From positions 310,001 to 374,000 of the forward strand of contig JAENZI010000001.1 of assembly GCA_016841365.1 (NCBI GenBank): a stretch of 64,000 bases of DNA. Direction: 5' to 3'. Position 1 is the first letter of the stretch; the number at the start of each line of letters is the position of its first letter. Under the pieces are notes generated by a model that searched no databases, was not told the origin of the DNA, and saw only the letters and a program-made list of their open reading frames with translations. Shown here piece by piece: positions 34,228 through 44,456 of this stretch. This DNA comes from Anaerolineaceae bacterium (GTDB taxonomy: Bacteria; Chloroflexota; Anaerolineae; Anaerolineales; Anaerolineaceae). The translations under genes and the position numbers were made by a program.

Positions 34228-35613
34228 ATGGAAGATGTCGAAAAAAAATATCAGGACGCATTAGATTTTTTATACAGCTTTATTGATTACAGCCTTAAAC
34301 GTAATTTTAGAAATGCTGCTGAAAAATTTAACCTCGATCGGATGCGGAATTTTATGCACCACCTTGGTGACCCGCATCAAGATTACCGGATCATCCACGT
34401 GGCTGGCACCAAAGGCAAAGGCTCGGTATCGGCTTTTTGTGCAAATGTGCTTGCCGCGCAAGGGTATAAAACCGGTTTATATACATCGCCGCACATGGTT
34501 GAATTCACGGAGCGCATCCGCATTAATGGCCAGGATATCTCAAAGGAAGCGCTTGTCGAGATCGTCGATATTCTCCGGCCGGTAACTGAAAAGGTCCAGG
34601 AAATTACAACCTTTGAACTGATGACAGCCCTGGCTTTTGTTTATTTTTCCCAACAAGAAGTTGATTTTGCTGTATTCGAGGTCGGTTTAGGAGGCAGGTT
34701 GGATGCTACCAATATCGTTGATCCAGTGGTTTCCGTCATTACCTCCATCTCGTATGATCATGTCCAGATTCTTGGCAATACCTTGAGTGAAATTGCCGGA
34801 GAAAAAGGTGGGATCATTAAACCTAACACACCGGTAGTGGTTGCTCCTCAAAAGGAAGAAGCCAGACTCAAACTGGAAGAGATTGCACAGATACGCAATG
34901 CGCCAATGATCCAGGTTGGGCGTGATTATCTTTATGCTGCAGATTCGCATGCGTTGGACGGGCAGACCTTTCTGGTTTGGACACCGGATGAACAGCCAAT
35001 GGTTGATGAATTTATTGAATCGGGCGGCAGACACGTGTGGAGTCCTTTGCGGTTAAGGATCCCATTGTTAGGATTCCACCAGGTTGAAAATGCGGCTACT
35101 GCCTACGCCGCCCTGAAAACTGCAGAAAAGTTTGGCATTGAAATTTCACAAGAAGCATTTCGCGAAGGTTTTTCCTCTGTCAGATGGCCGGGCAGGATGG
35201 AGATTATTCAACGAAACCCGATTGTGGTGATTGATTCCGCGCATAATCGCTATTCAGCGATGCGCTTACGCCAAGCGCTCGATGACTATTTCCCCGGTCT
35301 TCCGGTTGTGATGGTGCTGGGTGTATCTGAAGATAAAGATGTTGATGGAATCTGCCAGGAACTGCTGCCCCGAGTCCGCAGGGTGATCACCACACAATCC
35401 ATTCATCCGCGTGCAATGGATGCACAAACATTGGTTGACCTCGTGCACCGTGCCGGACGGTCTGCGCTCGCTGTTACACCGATTGAAAGTGCTGTGGCAA
35501 AAGCCATTGAAGAGGCTGCACAAGAAGCAGTTGTTTTGATTACTGGCAGTGTTTTTGTGGCTGCTGCGGCAAGAGAGATATTGATGGTATCTAAGGATGA
35601 TTCTGCTGAGTGA
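34228..35613 (+). CDS. folC: Bifunctional folylpolyglutamate/dihydrofolate synthase
   Basis: The 461-residue Mur-ligase-family enzyme starts at the ATG at 34228 (AAGGAAG six bases upstream); a GTG at 34207 is less likely. The P-loop is VAGTKGKGSVSAF, followed by the FolC-typical GLYTSPHMVEFTERIRINGQ, VFEVGLGGRLDATNIV and SYDHVQILGNTLSEIAGEKGGIIK. The C-terminal ligase domain has WPGRMEII and VIDSAHN. It adds glutamate to dihydropteroate and to reduced folates, retaining them in the cell. It lies 49 bases upstream of lon on the same strand. Confidence 0.93.
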   Translation: MEDVEKKYQDALDFLYSFIDYSLKRNFRNAAEKFNLDRMRNFMHHLGDPHQDYRIIHVAGTKGKGSVSAFCANVLAAQGYKTGLYTSPHMVEFTERIRINGQDISKEALVEIVDILRPVTEKVQEITTFELMTALAFVYFSQQEVDFAVFEVGLGGRLDATNIVDPVVSVITSISYDHVQILGNTLSEIAGEKGGIIKPNTPVVVAPQKEEARLKLEEIAQIRNAPMIQVGRDYLYAADSHALDGQTFLVWTPDEQPMVDEFIESGGRHVWSPLRLRIPLLGFHQVENAATAYAALKTAEKFGIEISQEAFREGFSSVRWPGRMEIIQRNPIVVIDSAHNRYSAMRLRQALDDYFPGLPVVMVLGVSEDKDVDGICQELLPRVRRVITTQSIHPRAMDAQTLVDLVHRAGRSALAVTPIESAVAKAIEEAAQEAVVLITGSVFVAAAAREILMVSKDDSAE

Positions 35614-35662
35614 CAAATGTGTTTTAATTACAATTTCTATTTGCTAATGATTTGGAGCCTTC

Positions 35663-38158
35663 ATGAACGATGATCAATGGTTTCCTCCATCTGAAAATGA
35701 TGATTTAACGGGAAATATCCATCAAAGAACCGAAGAACTTTATCGAATTTCTAACTGTGAAGTGAATGATAACGGTACCTTTACCTGCCCGGCGTTTGTC
35801 TTAAGAGATATGGTCATCTTTCCACACATGATCTCCCCAATATTCTTGAGTGAGAATCAGAGCTTTTTGGCGATTGAGGCTGCCCAGGCAAATAATGAGA
35901 CTGTTGTGTCTGTGTTTCTTGCAGAGGATAACTTTGAGGGGGATCAGGCAGCAAAATTTCTCGCTGTTGGTGTAGAGCTTGCAGTGGGCAGGATGTTATC
36001 GATCCAGGGGGGTGACCATTCAGCGCTTGCTCAAGGCAGGCGTCGAATTGAAATTGTGTCTATATTACAAACCGAACCTTATTTGATCATCGAAGCCAAG
36101 CCGGTTATCGATGATTTTCAAATCACAAGGCAATTAAAAGCATTGATGCGGACCTCGAGAAGCCTTTTTGAGAGCTGTGTGGATTTGAACGAAAGTTTGC
36201 CCGAAGAAGCCCATTTGTATTCAATGAACATTAATGATCCGGGCTGGTTGGCAGATATGATTGCCACATCACTTTCGCTTCCATTTGAAACCCGCAAAGA
36301 ATTATTGCTGCTCACGCACCCAGCTGATCGATTGAAGATGATCAATAAGAGCCTGGCGGAAGAGCTGGACGTGTTGGAGCTTGAGGACGAGATCCAGGCA
36401 CAGGTTCAGACAGAAGTTGACCGCTCTCATCGAGAATATTATCTACGCGAGCAGATGAAAGCCATTCAAATAGAGCTGGGGGAAGGGGACATCTGGACTC
36501 AGGAAATTTTGGATCTGGAAGAAAAGATCAATACCACAGATCTTCCGGAGCAGGTGAAAACCCAGGCGTTGCGAGAGCTGCAGCGTTTACAGCAAATGCC
36601 CTCTATGGCGCCTGAAGTCGGGATCATCCGTACCTATCTTGATTGGCTGCTTGAATTGCCCTGGACGGAAACAAGCGAAGATAATTTAGACGTTCTGCAT
36701 GCCAGTGAAGTTCTGGATAAGGACCATTTCGGGCTTAAGAAGGCAAAGGATCGGATTATTGAATACATCGCAATCCGGAGTTTACACCCCAAACGCCAGC
36801 ATCAACCGATATTGTGCTTTGTCGGTCCTCCGGGGACGGGAAAAACTTCTTTAGGTAAATCCATCGCCAATGCGTTGGGCAGGAAATTTGTACGCATTTC
36901 ACTGGGGGGCGTGCGGGATGAGGCTGAAATCCGCGGCCATCGCAGAACCTATATCGGTGCAATGCCTGGCCGCATTATTCAAACCATGCGGCGCGTTGGC
37001 ACCAAAAACCCATTATTTATGCTGGATGAGATTGATAAATTAGGTGCGGATTTTCGAGGGGATCCCTCGTCTGCCTTGTTGGAAGTGCTCGACCCGGAGC
37101 AGAACAATTCGTTTTCAGATCATTACCTGGAGATCGAATATGATCTCTCTGAGGTGATATTCATCACGACAGCCAATACTCTCAGTACGATTCCGCCTGC
37201 GCTGCTGGACCGGATGGAAGTGATCGAATTCTCGGGATATATTGAAGAGGAAAAGATCGAAATTGCCAAGCGGTTCTTAATCCCACGCCAATTACAGGAG
37301 ACCGGCTTAGAGGATGAAGGAATCGTTTATCAGGTAACTGCATTAATGAAAATCATTCGAGAATATACCTATGAAGCCGGTGTGAGAAACTTTGAACGTG
37401 AGATCGGCAGTGTCTTAAGGAAGATCGCGCGACTGAAGACCGAAAACAAAGACTATCCGCATCATGTGACACCGCAAGCTGTGCGAAAATTTTTAGGTCC
37501 CCAGACATTTTTTGAAACCGAAGCGGAGGGCGATGATGAGGTAGGCGTCGCGACTGCCCTGGCATGGACTGAAAATGGTGGCGAGATCATGCCGGTTGAG
37601 GTCTTGATTCTGGAAGGGAAGGGCAATCTGCAGCTCACGGGTCAGATTGGTGAAATCATGCAGGAATCAGCACAGGCTGCCTTATCATATATTAAATCCC
37701 GGGCAGAGATGCTGGATATTGACCCCGAAATATTTGAAAACGTAGATGTCCACTTGCACATTCCTGAAGGCGCGATCCCCAAAGATGGGCCTAGTGCGGG
37801 TATTACGTTGACGACTGCGATGATCTCAGCGTTTACCAATCGACCCAGCTATCACCAGGTGGGCATGACGGGTGAAATCACGCTGCGCGGACGCGTACTG
37901 CCGGTGGGCGGAATCCGCGAAAAGGTGCTTGCATCCCATCGTGCTGGGTTAAAAAAGGTGATTTTCCCGGAAAAGAATGAAAAGGATCTTGAAGACCTGC
38001 CAAAGAGCGTGCTGAAAGAGATGGAACTGGTCACGGTAAAGCATATGGACGAGGTGCTTTCGATTGCGCTGCATGAGAAAAAGCAGCATGCGCGGTCTAT
38101 GAAACGGCGGGGGATAAAGAAAACAGCATCTGAAGATTCAGATGCTGAGGGTGGATGA
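35663..38158 (+). CDS. lon: ATP-dependent protease Lon
   Basis: The 831-residue protein has the full LonA architecture: an N-terminal substrate-binding domain (residues about 30-230; [17 protein letters not shown]), a coiled middle domain, an AAA+ module with Walker [16 protein letters not shown] near residue 389 and Walker [11 protein letters not shown], and a C-terminal S16 protease domain. The catalytic dyad is Ser711 in [10 protein letters not shown] and Lys754 in [10 protein letters not shown], 43 residues apart as in E. coli Lon. It degrades misfolded and regulatory proteins in the cytoplasm. It is a slightly long but ordinary Lon with a charged C-terminal tail. Confidence 0.96.
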   Translation: MNDDQWFPPSENDDLTGNIHQRTEELYRISNCEVNDNGTFTCPAFVLRDMVIFPHMISPIFLSENQSFLAIEAAQANNETVVSVFLAEDNFEGDQAAKFLAVGVELAVGRMLSIQGGDHSALAQGRRRIEIVSILQTEPYLIIEAKPVIDDFQITRQLKALMRTSRSLFESCVDLNESLPEEAHLYSMNINDPGWLADMIATSLSLPFETRKELLLLTHPADRLKMINKSLAEELDVLELEDEIQAQVQTEVDRSHREYYLREQMKAIQIELGEGDIWTQEILDLEEKINTTDLPEQVKTQALRELQRLQQMPSMAPEVGIIRTYLDWLLELPWTETSEDNLDVLHASEVLDKDHFGLKKAKDRIIEYIAIRSLHPKRQHQPILCFVGPPGTGKTSLGKSIANALGRKFVRISLGGVRDEAEIRGHRRTYIGAMPGRIIQTMRRVGTKNPLFMLDEIDKLGADFRGDPSSALLEVLDPEQNNSFSDHYLEIEYDLSEVIFITTANTLSTIPPALLDRMEVIEFSGYIEEEKIEIAKRFLIPRQLQETGLEDEGIVYQVTALMKIIREYTYEAGVRNFEREIGSVLRKIARLKTENKDYPHHVTPQAVRKFLGPQTFFETEAEGDDEVGVATALAWTENGGEIMPVEVLILEGKGNLQLTGQIGEIMQESAQAALSYIKSRAEMLDIDPEIFENVDVHLHIPEGAIPKDGPSAGITLTTAMISAFTNRPSYHQVGMTGEITLRGRVLPVGGIREKVLASHRAGLKKVIFPEKNEKDLEDLPKSVLKEMELVTVKHMDEVLSIALHEKKQHARSMKRRGIKKTASEDSDAEGG

Positions 38159-38205
38159 TGCAATTTGATTGACGCTAATTTACAATATTTTTCCAGGTGG
38201 TCCCG

Positions 38206-38673
38206 CTAATCAAGATCAGGGGTGCTGATATTATCGCTTTGCAGTGTCGATATGCCGTTTCGCACCTGAGACAACAGACGGTCGATGTGGATCTCTAAAT
38301 TCGTGAGGGTATCGAGGATGTATTTATCGGCTTCACGCTGTGATTCGGCTGTTTCTTTGTGCGCCTGCTCAATAATTTGATCAGCCTTGATCTTTGCTGA
38401 TTGGATCATCTCGTTATCTGTCAGGCTTTTCTCTGCTTTTTCCCGCGCAAGTGAAATCGTGCGATTCGCCTCTTCCTTTGCTTGCGCCAGGATGCGGTCT
38501 CTTTGTGTGATGATCGATTGCGCCTTCTTGATCTCCTCAGGAATGGCTACCCGCATCTGGTCGATGATATCCAACATGCGATCTTCATCCACGATCACGC
38601 TGTGAGTCAGCCAAATAGGCCGGCTTTGATTGAAGAGCTCCTCTAATCGATCAACAAGATGTAAGATATCCAT
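38206..38673 (-). CDS. Coiled-coil protein, DivIVA-like
   Basis: The 155-residue protein is almost wholly helical. After a short N-terminal segment (MDILHLVDRLEELFNQS) comes a long coiled coil from about residue 45 to 140 rich in Ala, Lys and Glu (AQAKEEANRTISLAREKAEKS). This resembles the coiled-coil part of DivIVA/SepIVA proteins or the F-ATPase b stalk, without a membrane segment. It lies directly downstream of coaD and recG on the same strand. A role in organising the envelope or division site is an inference from resemblance only. Confidence 0.65.
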   Translation of the reverse strand: MDILHLVDRLEELFNQSRPIWLTHSVIVDEDRMLDIIDQMRVAIPEEIKKAQSIITQRDRILAQAKEEANRTISLAREKAEKSLTDNEMIQSAKIKADQIIEQAHKETAESQREADKYILDTLTNLEIHIDRLLSQVRNGISTLQSDNISTPDLD

Positions 38674-38753
38674 AACTTCCTCCGCATATAATTTTCAATT
38701 ATGAGGTTGCAAGCGTTATACCAATATTAACATAAAATCAAGATTTGAGTATA

Positions 38754-39278
38754 TTAATCCCTCAATGAGGTCAGGGGGACGATGTCCTGGTCGTCGCCCA
38801 ACACATTAAACCGCTTCTTTAGGGCTTGCTCGACATGCTCAGGTACCATGCTGGAGACATCACCACCGAGTGCGGCGATTTCACGCACTGTGGTGGAGGA
38901 AAGAAAGGTGTGCTGTTCGCTTGTTATCAGAGCGATCACATCAATTTCGGGTGCCAAGCGGTTATTCGCCAGCGCCATACGGAATTCATATTCAAAATCT
39001 GAAAACACACGCAAACCCCGCACGATGGCCTGGGCGCCGACTTTTTTCGCAAATTCGACAGTCAAACCTGTATAGGATGTGACGCTGATGTTACCAGAGT
39101 TTTTAAAGGATTCTTCTACCAAAGCCAGCCGTTCTTGCGGCGGGAAGAGGATATTTTCCTGGTCTCTGGCATAGACAGCCATGATGACTTCATCGAAGAG
39201 GTTGGCAGCACGTTTGGCAATATTAATGTGCCCATAATGGATGGGGTCAAAGGTTCCGGGGAATAAGACGGTTGTCAT
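38754..39278 (-). CDS. coaD: Pantetheine-phosphate adenylyltransferase
   Basis: The 174-residue nucleotidyltransferase begins VLFPGTFDPIHYGHINI, containing the T/HxGH motif, and has the C-terminal FLSSTTVREIAALGGD corresponding to ISSTxVRE. It carries out the fourth step of coenzyme A synthesis, adding AMP to 4'-phosphopantetheine. I chose the ATG at 39278, one base after the recG stop, because AAGGAG lies about 12 bases upstream; an ATG at 39290 sits directly on that site. Close packing with recG suggests coupled translation. Confidence 0.93.
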   Translation of the reverse strand: MTTVLFPGTFDPIHYGHINIAKRAANLFDEVIMAVYARDQENILFPPQERLALVEESFKNSGNISVTSYTGLTVEFAKKVGAQAIVRGLRVFSDFEYEFRMALANNRLAPEIDVIALITSEQHTFLSSTTVREIAALGGDVSSMVPEHVEQALKKRFNVLGDDQDIVPLTSLRD

Positions 39279-39279
39279 T

Positions 39280-41778
39280 TTAGCTGACATCTCCTTCTGC
39301 AGCAGGCCAAAAATGTTCCAGGGCATCCAGCATTAATTGGTGTTCAGGCGCTGAAAGCGCAGGATCATTTTGGAGGACTTGCTGCGCATAATGTTGCGCT
39401 TTTTCAATCAAACGAATATCGGTGATATTTGCGAGCCGAAGCCCAGCATAGCCGGATTGTCGGGTTCCTAAAAACTCTCCCGGTCCGCGCTGTTTGAGGT
39501 CATATTCTGCAAGTTCAAAGCCATCGTTCGTGCGTTCCATAGCTAACAGCCGCTCATTTTCAGCCGCATCATTTGTTTCCGGGATGAGGATACAGTAGGA
39601 CTTCTCAGATCCACGCCCAACCCGTCCACGGAATTGGTGCAACTGAGCCAGTCCAAACCGGTTTGCGCCTTCAACAACCATTACCGTCGCATTGGGGATG
39701 TCTAACCCCACTTCGACGACTGAAGTTGAGACGAGGATATCGTATTCTTTGTCTCTGAATTTTCGCATGACGGTTTCCTTATCATCTGGCGCCATGCGGC
39801 CATGCAGCACTCCAACCTTAAGATCTGGAAAGATTTCCTTTTGAAGGCGTGACTGTTCTTCAACGGCAGCCTTCGTTTCTTCGTTTTCACCCTGTTCAAC
39901 CAGCGGGTAGATGATAAACGCTTGATGACCATCCTGCACTTGTGATCGGATCAATGTATAGATGCGTTCCCTTTCGGTGGGATAAACGATATGGGTATCA
40001 ACGGGTTGTCTGCCTGGTGGCATCTCATCAATGACACTGACATCCAGGTCGCCATAGATGGTCAGGGCTAATGATCTTGGGATCGGCGTGGCTGTCATTA
40101 CCAGCAAATGGGGGTTGTTGCCCTTTTCCCGCAATGCGGCGCGCTGTGCGACACCAAAGCGGTGCTGCTCGTCCACTACCGCAATTTGGAGATCGTTAAA
40201 GGTGACTGGATCTTCGATTAAGGCGTGGGTACCAATCACAAGTTTGATGGTGCCGTCTGCCAGGCCTTGTAAAATATCTGTTCGTTCACTTTGAGGTGTA
40301 TCTCCAATCAGCAAGCGGATTTCATTCTGTTTGAGAACAGCGTTTTCTTTATCTGGGTTGGCTAAAAGTTGTTTCAGGCTGCGGTAATGCTGCTCTGCAA
40401 GAATGCTGGTTGGGGCCATGAAAGCGGCCTGTGCCCCTTGATTGACGACCATGCTAACCCCTAAAGCGGCAATCACTGTTTTCCCGGATCCCACATCGCC
40501 CTGCAATAGACGGTTCATTGGGCTGCCAGAGACAAGATCCTGCCGGATATCTGCGAGCACTTTTTGCTGGGCATGTGTCAATTCATAGGGGAGGCTAATA
40601 ACCTGATCGATTAGCCATTGATCCTCAGCCTGGAAAACCCGCCCTTCCTGGTGGGTCCATTCATGCTTTTGCTTTAAAACGCCGAGCTGCAATAAGAAAA
40701 TTTCATCAAAAGCAAGCCTGCCGCGGGCTTTTTTGAGTGCATTGATGGATTCCGGGAAGTGGATTTCCTTGAGGGCGCTGGGCAAATCCATCAGATCAGC
40801 ATCTTCGAGGATATATTCTGTCATGAATTCTGGAATTTTCGGCGCCCAATAGCTGACCACCTGATGCATCACGCGGCGCAGCCACCGGTGGCTGAGACTT
40901 GCTGTGAGAGCATACACCGGCACAATGCGCTTTGTATGGAGTTGCTCTTGGTCAACCTGTTCGTAGTCGGGGTGATACATCACAAGGCGGCCCATATACT
41001 GCTCGATCTTGCCTGAGATGGACAGGAACATGTTTTTTCGGAGAGAACGAAGCTGATATTCCTGGTTGAACCACATCAATTGGATGCTGCCGGTGCTATC
41101 GGAAACAACAGCCTGAATGATCTTGCGGTTTTTGTTGCGAGTGGTGAAGGCTGACACGCTCTTGACATAAGCCAGGATGGTCACTTCTTCACCGTAGGTC
41201 AAATCTTTGATCAGTTTTAATTCTGAATAATCGTCATACCTTCTCGGGAAGTAATAAATCATGTCTTCGATGGTATGGAGCGAGAGCTTTTGGAGGAGCT
41301 GAGCTTGTTTTTGGCCGATGCCGCGCACGGATGTGGTTGGTGATTTGAGACCTTGAGGTGCGGATGTTTCTGGCAGAGGCGCTGGAAGGGTCGTTCTTTT
41401 GCGTGTCGATCCGCGGGTTTTTGTAACCTTTTTTACGGGCTCAGTTTTTTGTTCCTGGCGCGGTTTTGATATGGTTTCGGGTTTGGCTTGTGGTTCAGGT
41501 GCTGGCTCGACCTCGCCAAGGTGTTTGATTCCGGGGATATCCAGAAGATAACCGACATTTATCAAAGCTTTTTTTCGCGACGGAATATCCAGATCAGGAT
41601 AACCCTGGAGTATTTCGATGACCTGGAAGATTTTTTCGTCAGGCAAGCCGTCGGCAAGTGCTTCACCTTTCCATGAGTTGATCAGCTTTTCTAGGCCGCC
41701 GACGACGGCGCGGTTGGTGTAGCCAAATTCTGCTTCAAGTGTGAAAATTTTATACAATTTTTCCGTTGATCGTTGCAT
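39280..41778 (-). CDS. recG: ATP-dependent DNA helicase RecG with long N-terminal extension
   Basis: The 832-residue protein is about 140 residues longer than E. coli RecG. The extra N-terminal part has a helical region (1-80) and a Pro/Lys linker (85-145). From SVRGIGQKQAQLLQKL on it is standard: wedge domain with OB fold, Walker A LLQGDVGSGKTVIA, DEQHRFGV box, TATPIPRSLALT, and the C-terminal helicase lobe with STSVVEVGLDIPNATVM and QFRGRVGRG. RecG remodels stalled forks and Holliday junctions. It is the upstream gene of coaD. The start ATG has only a weak ribosome binding site. Confidence 0.93.
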   Translation of the reverse strand: MQRSTEKLYKIFTLEAEFGYTNRAVVGGLEKLINSWKGEALADGLPDEKIFQVIEILQGYPDLDIPSRKKALINVGYLLDIPGIKHLGEVEPAPEPQAKPETISKPRQEQKTEPVKKVTKTRGSTRKRTTLPAPLPETSAPQGLKSPTTSVRGIGQKQAQLLQKLSLHTIEDMIYYFPRRYDDYSELKLIKDLTYGEEVTILAYVKSVSAFTTRNKNRKIIQAVVSDSTGSIQLMWFNQEYQLRSLRKNMFLSISGKIEQYMGRLVMYHPDYEQVDQEQLHTKRIVPVYALTASLSHRWLRRVMHQVVSYWAPKIPEFMTEYILEDADLMDLPSALKEIHFPESINALKKARGRLAFDEIFLLQLGVLKQKHEWTHQEGRVFQAEDQWLIDQVISLPYELTHAQQKVLADIRQDLVSGSPMNRLLQGDVGSGKTVIAALGVSMVVNQGAQAAFMAPTSILAEQHYRSLKQLLANPDKENAVLKQNEIRLLIGDTPQSERTDILQGLADGTIKLVIGTHALIEDPVTFNDLQIAVVDEQHRFGVAQRAALREKGNNPHLLVMTATPIPRSLALTIYGDLDVSVIDEMPPGRQPVDTHIVYPTERERIYTLIRSQVQDGHQAFIIYPLVEQGENEETKAAVEEQSRLQKEIFPDLKVGVLHGRMAPDDKETVMRKFRDKEYDILVSTSVVEVGLDIPNATVMVVEGANRFGLAQLHQFRGRVGRGSEKSYCILIPETNDAAENERLLAMERTNDGFELAEYDLKQRGPGEFLGTRQSGYAGLRLANITDIRLIEKAQHYAQQVLQNDPALSAPEHQLMLDALEHFWPAAEGDVS

Positions 41779-41934
41779 TGCGTCTTAATACCTTTATTTT
41801 TAATTTCTATCGTAATTTTGACGTTAATGACTTTAATATCCGAATTATTCTTCAGCAAACTTTCATTTTATTGTATCATTTTTGTGATAATCTGTTCTAA
41901 TTACTCAGGCGTGTTCATTTTACCCCAAGCGCGA

Positions 41935-41958
41935 AGAACCCCGGAAAACCGGGGTTCT
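41935..41958. terminator. Hairpin between fakA-like gene and recG
   Basis: A perfect 10-base stem (AGAACCCCGG / CCGGGGTTCT) with AAAA loop lies 32 bases past the stop at 41990. No T-run follows in either direction. The surrounding 41779-41989 holds no other recognisable feature. Confidence 0.5.
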
Positions 41959-41989
41959 AATATACATATCACAGCTTGATAAAACACGT

Positions 41990-43675
41990 TTATTCGATTG
42001 CAATAATTAATTGGTAATGCGGCTGACCGCCTTCGTGGACTTCGATTTCATGGTCTGGATAGATAGACCTGATTTTATCGGCGAGTTCATTGACATAACT
42101 CTGTTTGATATCTTCGCCATAGAATAATGTGATCCGTTCGTAATCACTGGTGTTAGCTGCGATCAACAGCTCTTCGCAGGCGGTATCAATACTTTGGGTG
42201 GAAGTCACTAACTTGCCGTTGTGTAAGGCGATCACCTGGCCCTTTTCAACCTGGACATCGTCTATTTCGACAGTTCGGGTGGCGATGGTGATTTCGCCTG
42301 TTTCAACTTCGTCAACAGCATCCGTCATAGCTGAGACGTTTTCTTCAAAATCAGCATCCGGGATCAAGCGGAACATGGCAGAAAGCCCTTGGGGAACACT
42401 GATGGTGGGAATGACTGCCACCTTCTTGACCGTCATTGAAGCGGCTTCCTTTGCTGCGAGAATAATGTTCTTATTATTTGGCAAAATGATGACATGGTCT
42501 GTGGGGAGGTTCTCAAATGATGCCAGGAGTTCTTTGATGCTGGGGTTCATGGACTGCCCGCCGTGGATAATGGCTGCCACACCCAGGCTGGCAAAGATCC
42601 GTGAGAGACCGTGTCCGGGAGAGACGGCAACAACGGCTGTTTCTCCGGGCTTCACCTGTGCCAGATTGATCTTTGGGGAGCGATTATTTTTCCGTTCGTC
42701 CATTTGGGCGACCAGATTTTCCATCATGATCTTCTGGATTGTGCCCAGGGTCATCGTGTGCTCAATAGGCTCATAACGGTTATCGAGGGGAACGTGGATG
42801 TGCATGCGATACATGCCGTCGCCTTCCCCAACCTGAATGGAGGTGCCGATATCGCTGAGCGTCTCGTAATATGCTTCGAGGTTGAAGGTCTCATGCGGTG
42901 TGAAATCGATGACGACTTCATAATCCTGGCCTGGCTCAACCGTTTCCATGGCGTTTTCCATTTCCATCTCAGAAAGGGGCAATACTTCAGTGACTGCTTT
43001 GTCGAGCGGGTCACCATTGAGGAAGCGCAGCATCCCTTCAAAGATATAGAATAAGCCCTTCCCGCCAGAGTCAACGACACCAGCTTGCTTGAGAATGGGG
43101 AGCAGTTCCGGGGTCCGCTCGACTGATGCAGCACCTGCATCCACGATATCTTTTAGAACCTCGGTAAAGATGTTGGTGCGCTGCGCCGATGTTTCTGCCT
43201 GGGCGGCAATATCCTTGACGACTGTCAGGATGGTGCCCTCAACAGGGCGGACAACGCCTTTATAGGCTGTAACTTTTGCTTCGTTGAGTGCTTCTGCTAA
43301 TAGATGAACGTCCATGGTGGGGTGGTCTGTAAGCGCTCGAGCGAATCCACGCCAAATTTGCGATAGGATCACTCCGGAGTTGCCGCGGGCACCCATCAAA
43401 GCCCCGCGAGCAACCGCATGTGCCAGTTCTCCGATGTTCTGTGTGCCTGAGGAATCAACTTCGTCAAATGCAGCCTGCATGGTGAGAAGCATATTGGTGC
43501 CCGTGTCGCCATCAGGGACCGGGAATACATTCAATCGGTTGACGATCTGCTGGTTAGTTTTAAGCCACACCATCCCTGCTTCAAGCAGGGTTTTTAGCCC
43601 CTGACCGGTCACCGGTACTGAGACGAGCTTATGTCTCTCTTCAGCACTTAACTTCATTAGTTCAACTGCACTCAT
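41990..43675 (-). CDS. fakA: DAK2-domain protein, fatty acid kinase subunit A-like
   Basis: The 561-residue protein has an N-terminal DhaL/DAK2 domain (residues about 25-205) with NVFPVPDGDTGTNMLLTM and ARGALMGARGNSGVILSQIWRGFA, which bind ADP and magnesium, and the C-terminal YloV/FakA domain. FakA phosphorylates fatty acids delivered by FakB so that exogenous fatty acids can enter phospholipid synthesis. No fakB is in the window. The gene follows the Asp23-type gene, as the yloU-yloV pair does in Firmicutes, and GGAG precedes the ATG. A lipid-metabolism role is consistent with the FadR-type regulator elsewhere in the window. Confidence 0.88.
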   Translation of the reverse strand: MSAVELMKLSAEERHKLVSVPVTGQGLKTLLEAGMVWLKTNQQIVNRLNVFPVPDGDTGTNMLLTMQAAFDEVDSSGTQNIGELAHAVARGALMGARGNSGVILSQIWRGFARALTDHPTMDVHLLAEALNEAKVTAYKGVVRPVEGTILTVVKDIAAQAETSAQRTNIFTEVLKDIVDAGAASVERTPELLPILKQAGVVDSGGKGLFYIFEGMLRFLNGDPLDKAVTEVLPLSEMEMENAMETVEPGQDYEVVIDFTPHETFNLEAYYETLSDIGTSIQVGEGDGMYRMHIHVPLDNRYEPIEHTMTLGTIQKIMMENLVAQMDERKNNRSPKINLAQVKPGETAVVAVSPGHGLSRIFASLGVAAIIHGGQSMNPSIKELLASFENLPTDHVIILPNNKNIILAAKEAASMTVKKVAVIPTISVPQGLSAMFRLIPDADFEENVSAMTDAVDEVETGEITIATRTVEIDDVQVEKGQVIALHNGKLVTSTQSIDTACEELLIAANTSDYERITLFYGEDIKQSYVNELADKIRSIYPDHEIEVHEGGQPHYQLIIAIE

Positions 43676-43733
43676 AATTCTCCAAAGGATAATAAACGCG
43701 ATAATAACATGCTTGTGAATGGATACTCGTCAA

Positions 43734-44099
43734 CTAATCCATGTTGCTGATGCGCAAGCCGCGCACATGCACATTGATCCGGCGGACAGGTAAGCCTACC
43801 GTCTTTTCGACATTGTATTTTACGCTGTTGACGATGCTGTTTGTGATTGATTTGATACGCGTGCCGTATTCGACCATAATGTAGAGGTCGATCAATAAAC
43901 CCTCATGGTCAAATTCGACATCAACGCCATATTTGGCATCCTTAACCAGGATTTGCCGGATATTCTCAAGCAAGTTCTTGGGTGCTAATCCGACAACGCC
44001 ATAGGATTGCAGCGTCGATTGACGGGCGATGGAGGCGATGGCATCCTTTTCGATCAGGATGCTGCCTAATTCATTGAAATTGTTTTCGTTTTCTGGCAT
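43734..44099 (-). CDS. Asp23/Gls24-family envelope stress protein (YloU-like)
   Basis: The 121-residue protein matches the Asp23 family in length and motifs: GSILIEKDAIASIARQSTL at the start, VDVEFDHEGLLIDLYIMVEYGTRI in the middle and INVHVRGLRI at the end. In Firmicutes such proteins are linked to envelope stress and always sit next to yloV/fakA and rpmB; the same neighbours are here, with rpmB divergent. GGTGAG precedes the ATG. Confidence 0.9.
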   Translation of the reverse strand: MPENENNFNELGSILIEKDAIASIARQSTLQSYGVVGLAPKNLLENIRQILVKDAKYGVDVEFDHEGLLIDLYIMVEYGTRIKSITNSIVNSVKYNVEKTVGLPVRRINVHVRGLRISNMD

Positions 44100-44217
44100 A
44101 ATTTTCTCACCTAATTTGCTTGTCGCTTTAAGTAGAGTATGGTAGAATAATTCGCTGTTTGAACAGGTAAAAATAAAACCTTGTCATTATAACTTAAGTT
44201 TTGAAAGGACGACAACC

Positions 44218-44403
44218 ATGGCTATCTGCGAACATTGTGGAAAAAAGACCACATTTGGACAAAATCGAAGTCACTCAATGCGAGCAACCAAACGACAATT
44301 CAAACCGAACCTTCAAAAGGTTTCCGTTTTCGAAAACGGTCGAATGGTCCGCAAGACTTTATGCACTCGCTGCATCCGAACCTTGTCCAAATCCACTAAA
44401 TAA
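44218..44403 (+). CDS. rpmB: 50S ribosomal protein L28, zinc-binding form
   Basis: The 61-residue protein is typical bL28: MAICEHCGKKTTFGQNRSHS followed by TKRQFKPNLQKVSV. Four cysteines in two CxxC pairs (CEHC and CTRC) mark the zinc-containing form. AAAGGA lies before the ATG. It is transcribed away from the Asp23-type gene and followed by an intrinsic terminator. Confidence 0.96.
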   Translation: MAICEHCGKKTTFGQNRSHSMRATKRQFKPNLQKVSVFENGRMVRKTLCTRCIRTLSKSTK

Positions 44404-44428
44404 TATTAACACCTATTGAAGGCAATCG

Positions 44429-44453
44429 TCGCGGCATTGATGCCGCGATTTTT
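44429..44453. terminator. Intrinsic terminator between convergent rpmB and rpe
   Basis: A perfect 9-base stem (TCGCGGCAT / ATGCCGCGA) with a two-base centre is followed by five T on the plus strand; the rpe stop is four bases further on, so it mainly serves rpmB. Confidence 0.88.
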
Positions 44454-44456
44454 GCT

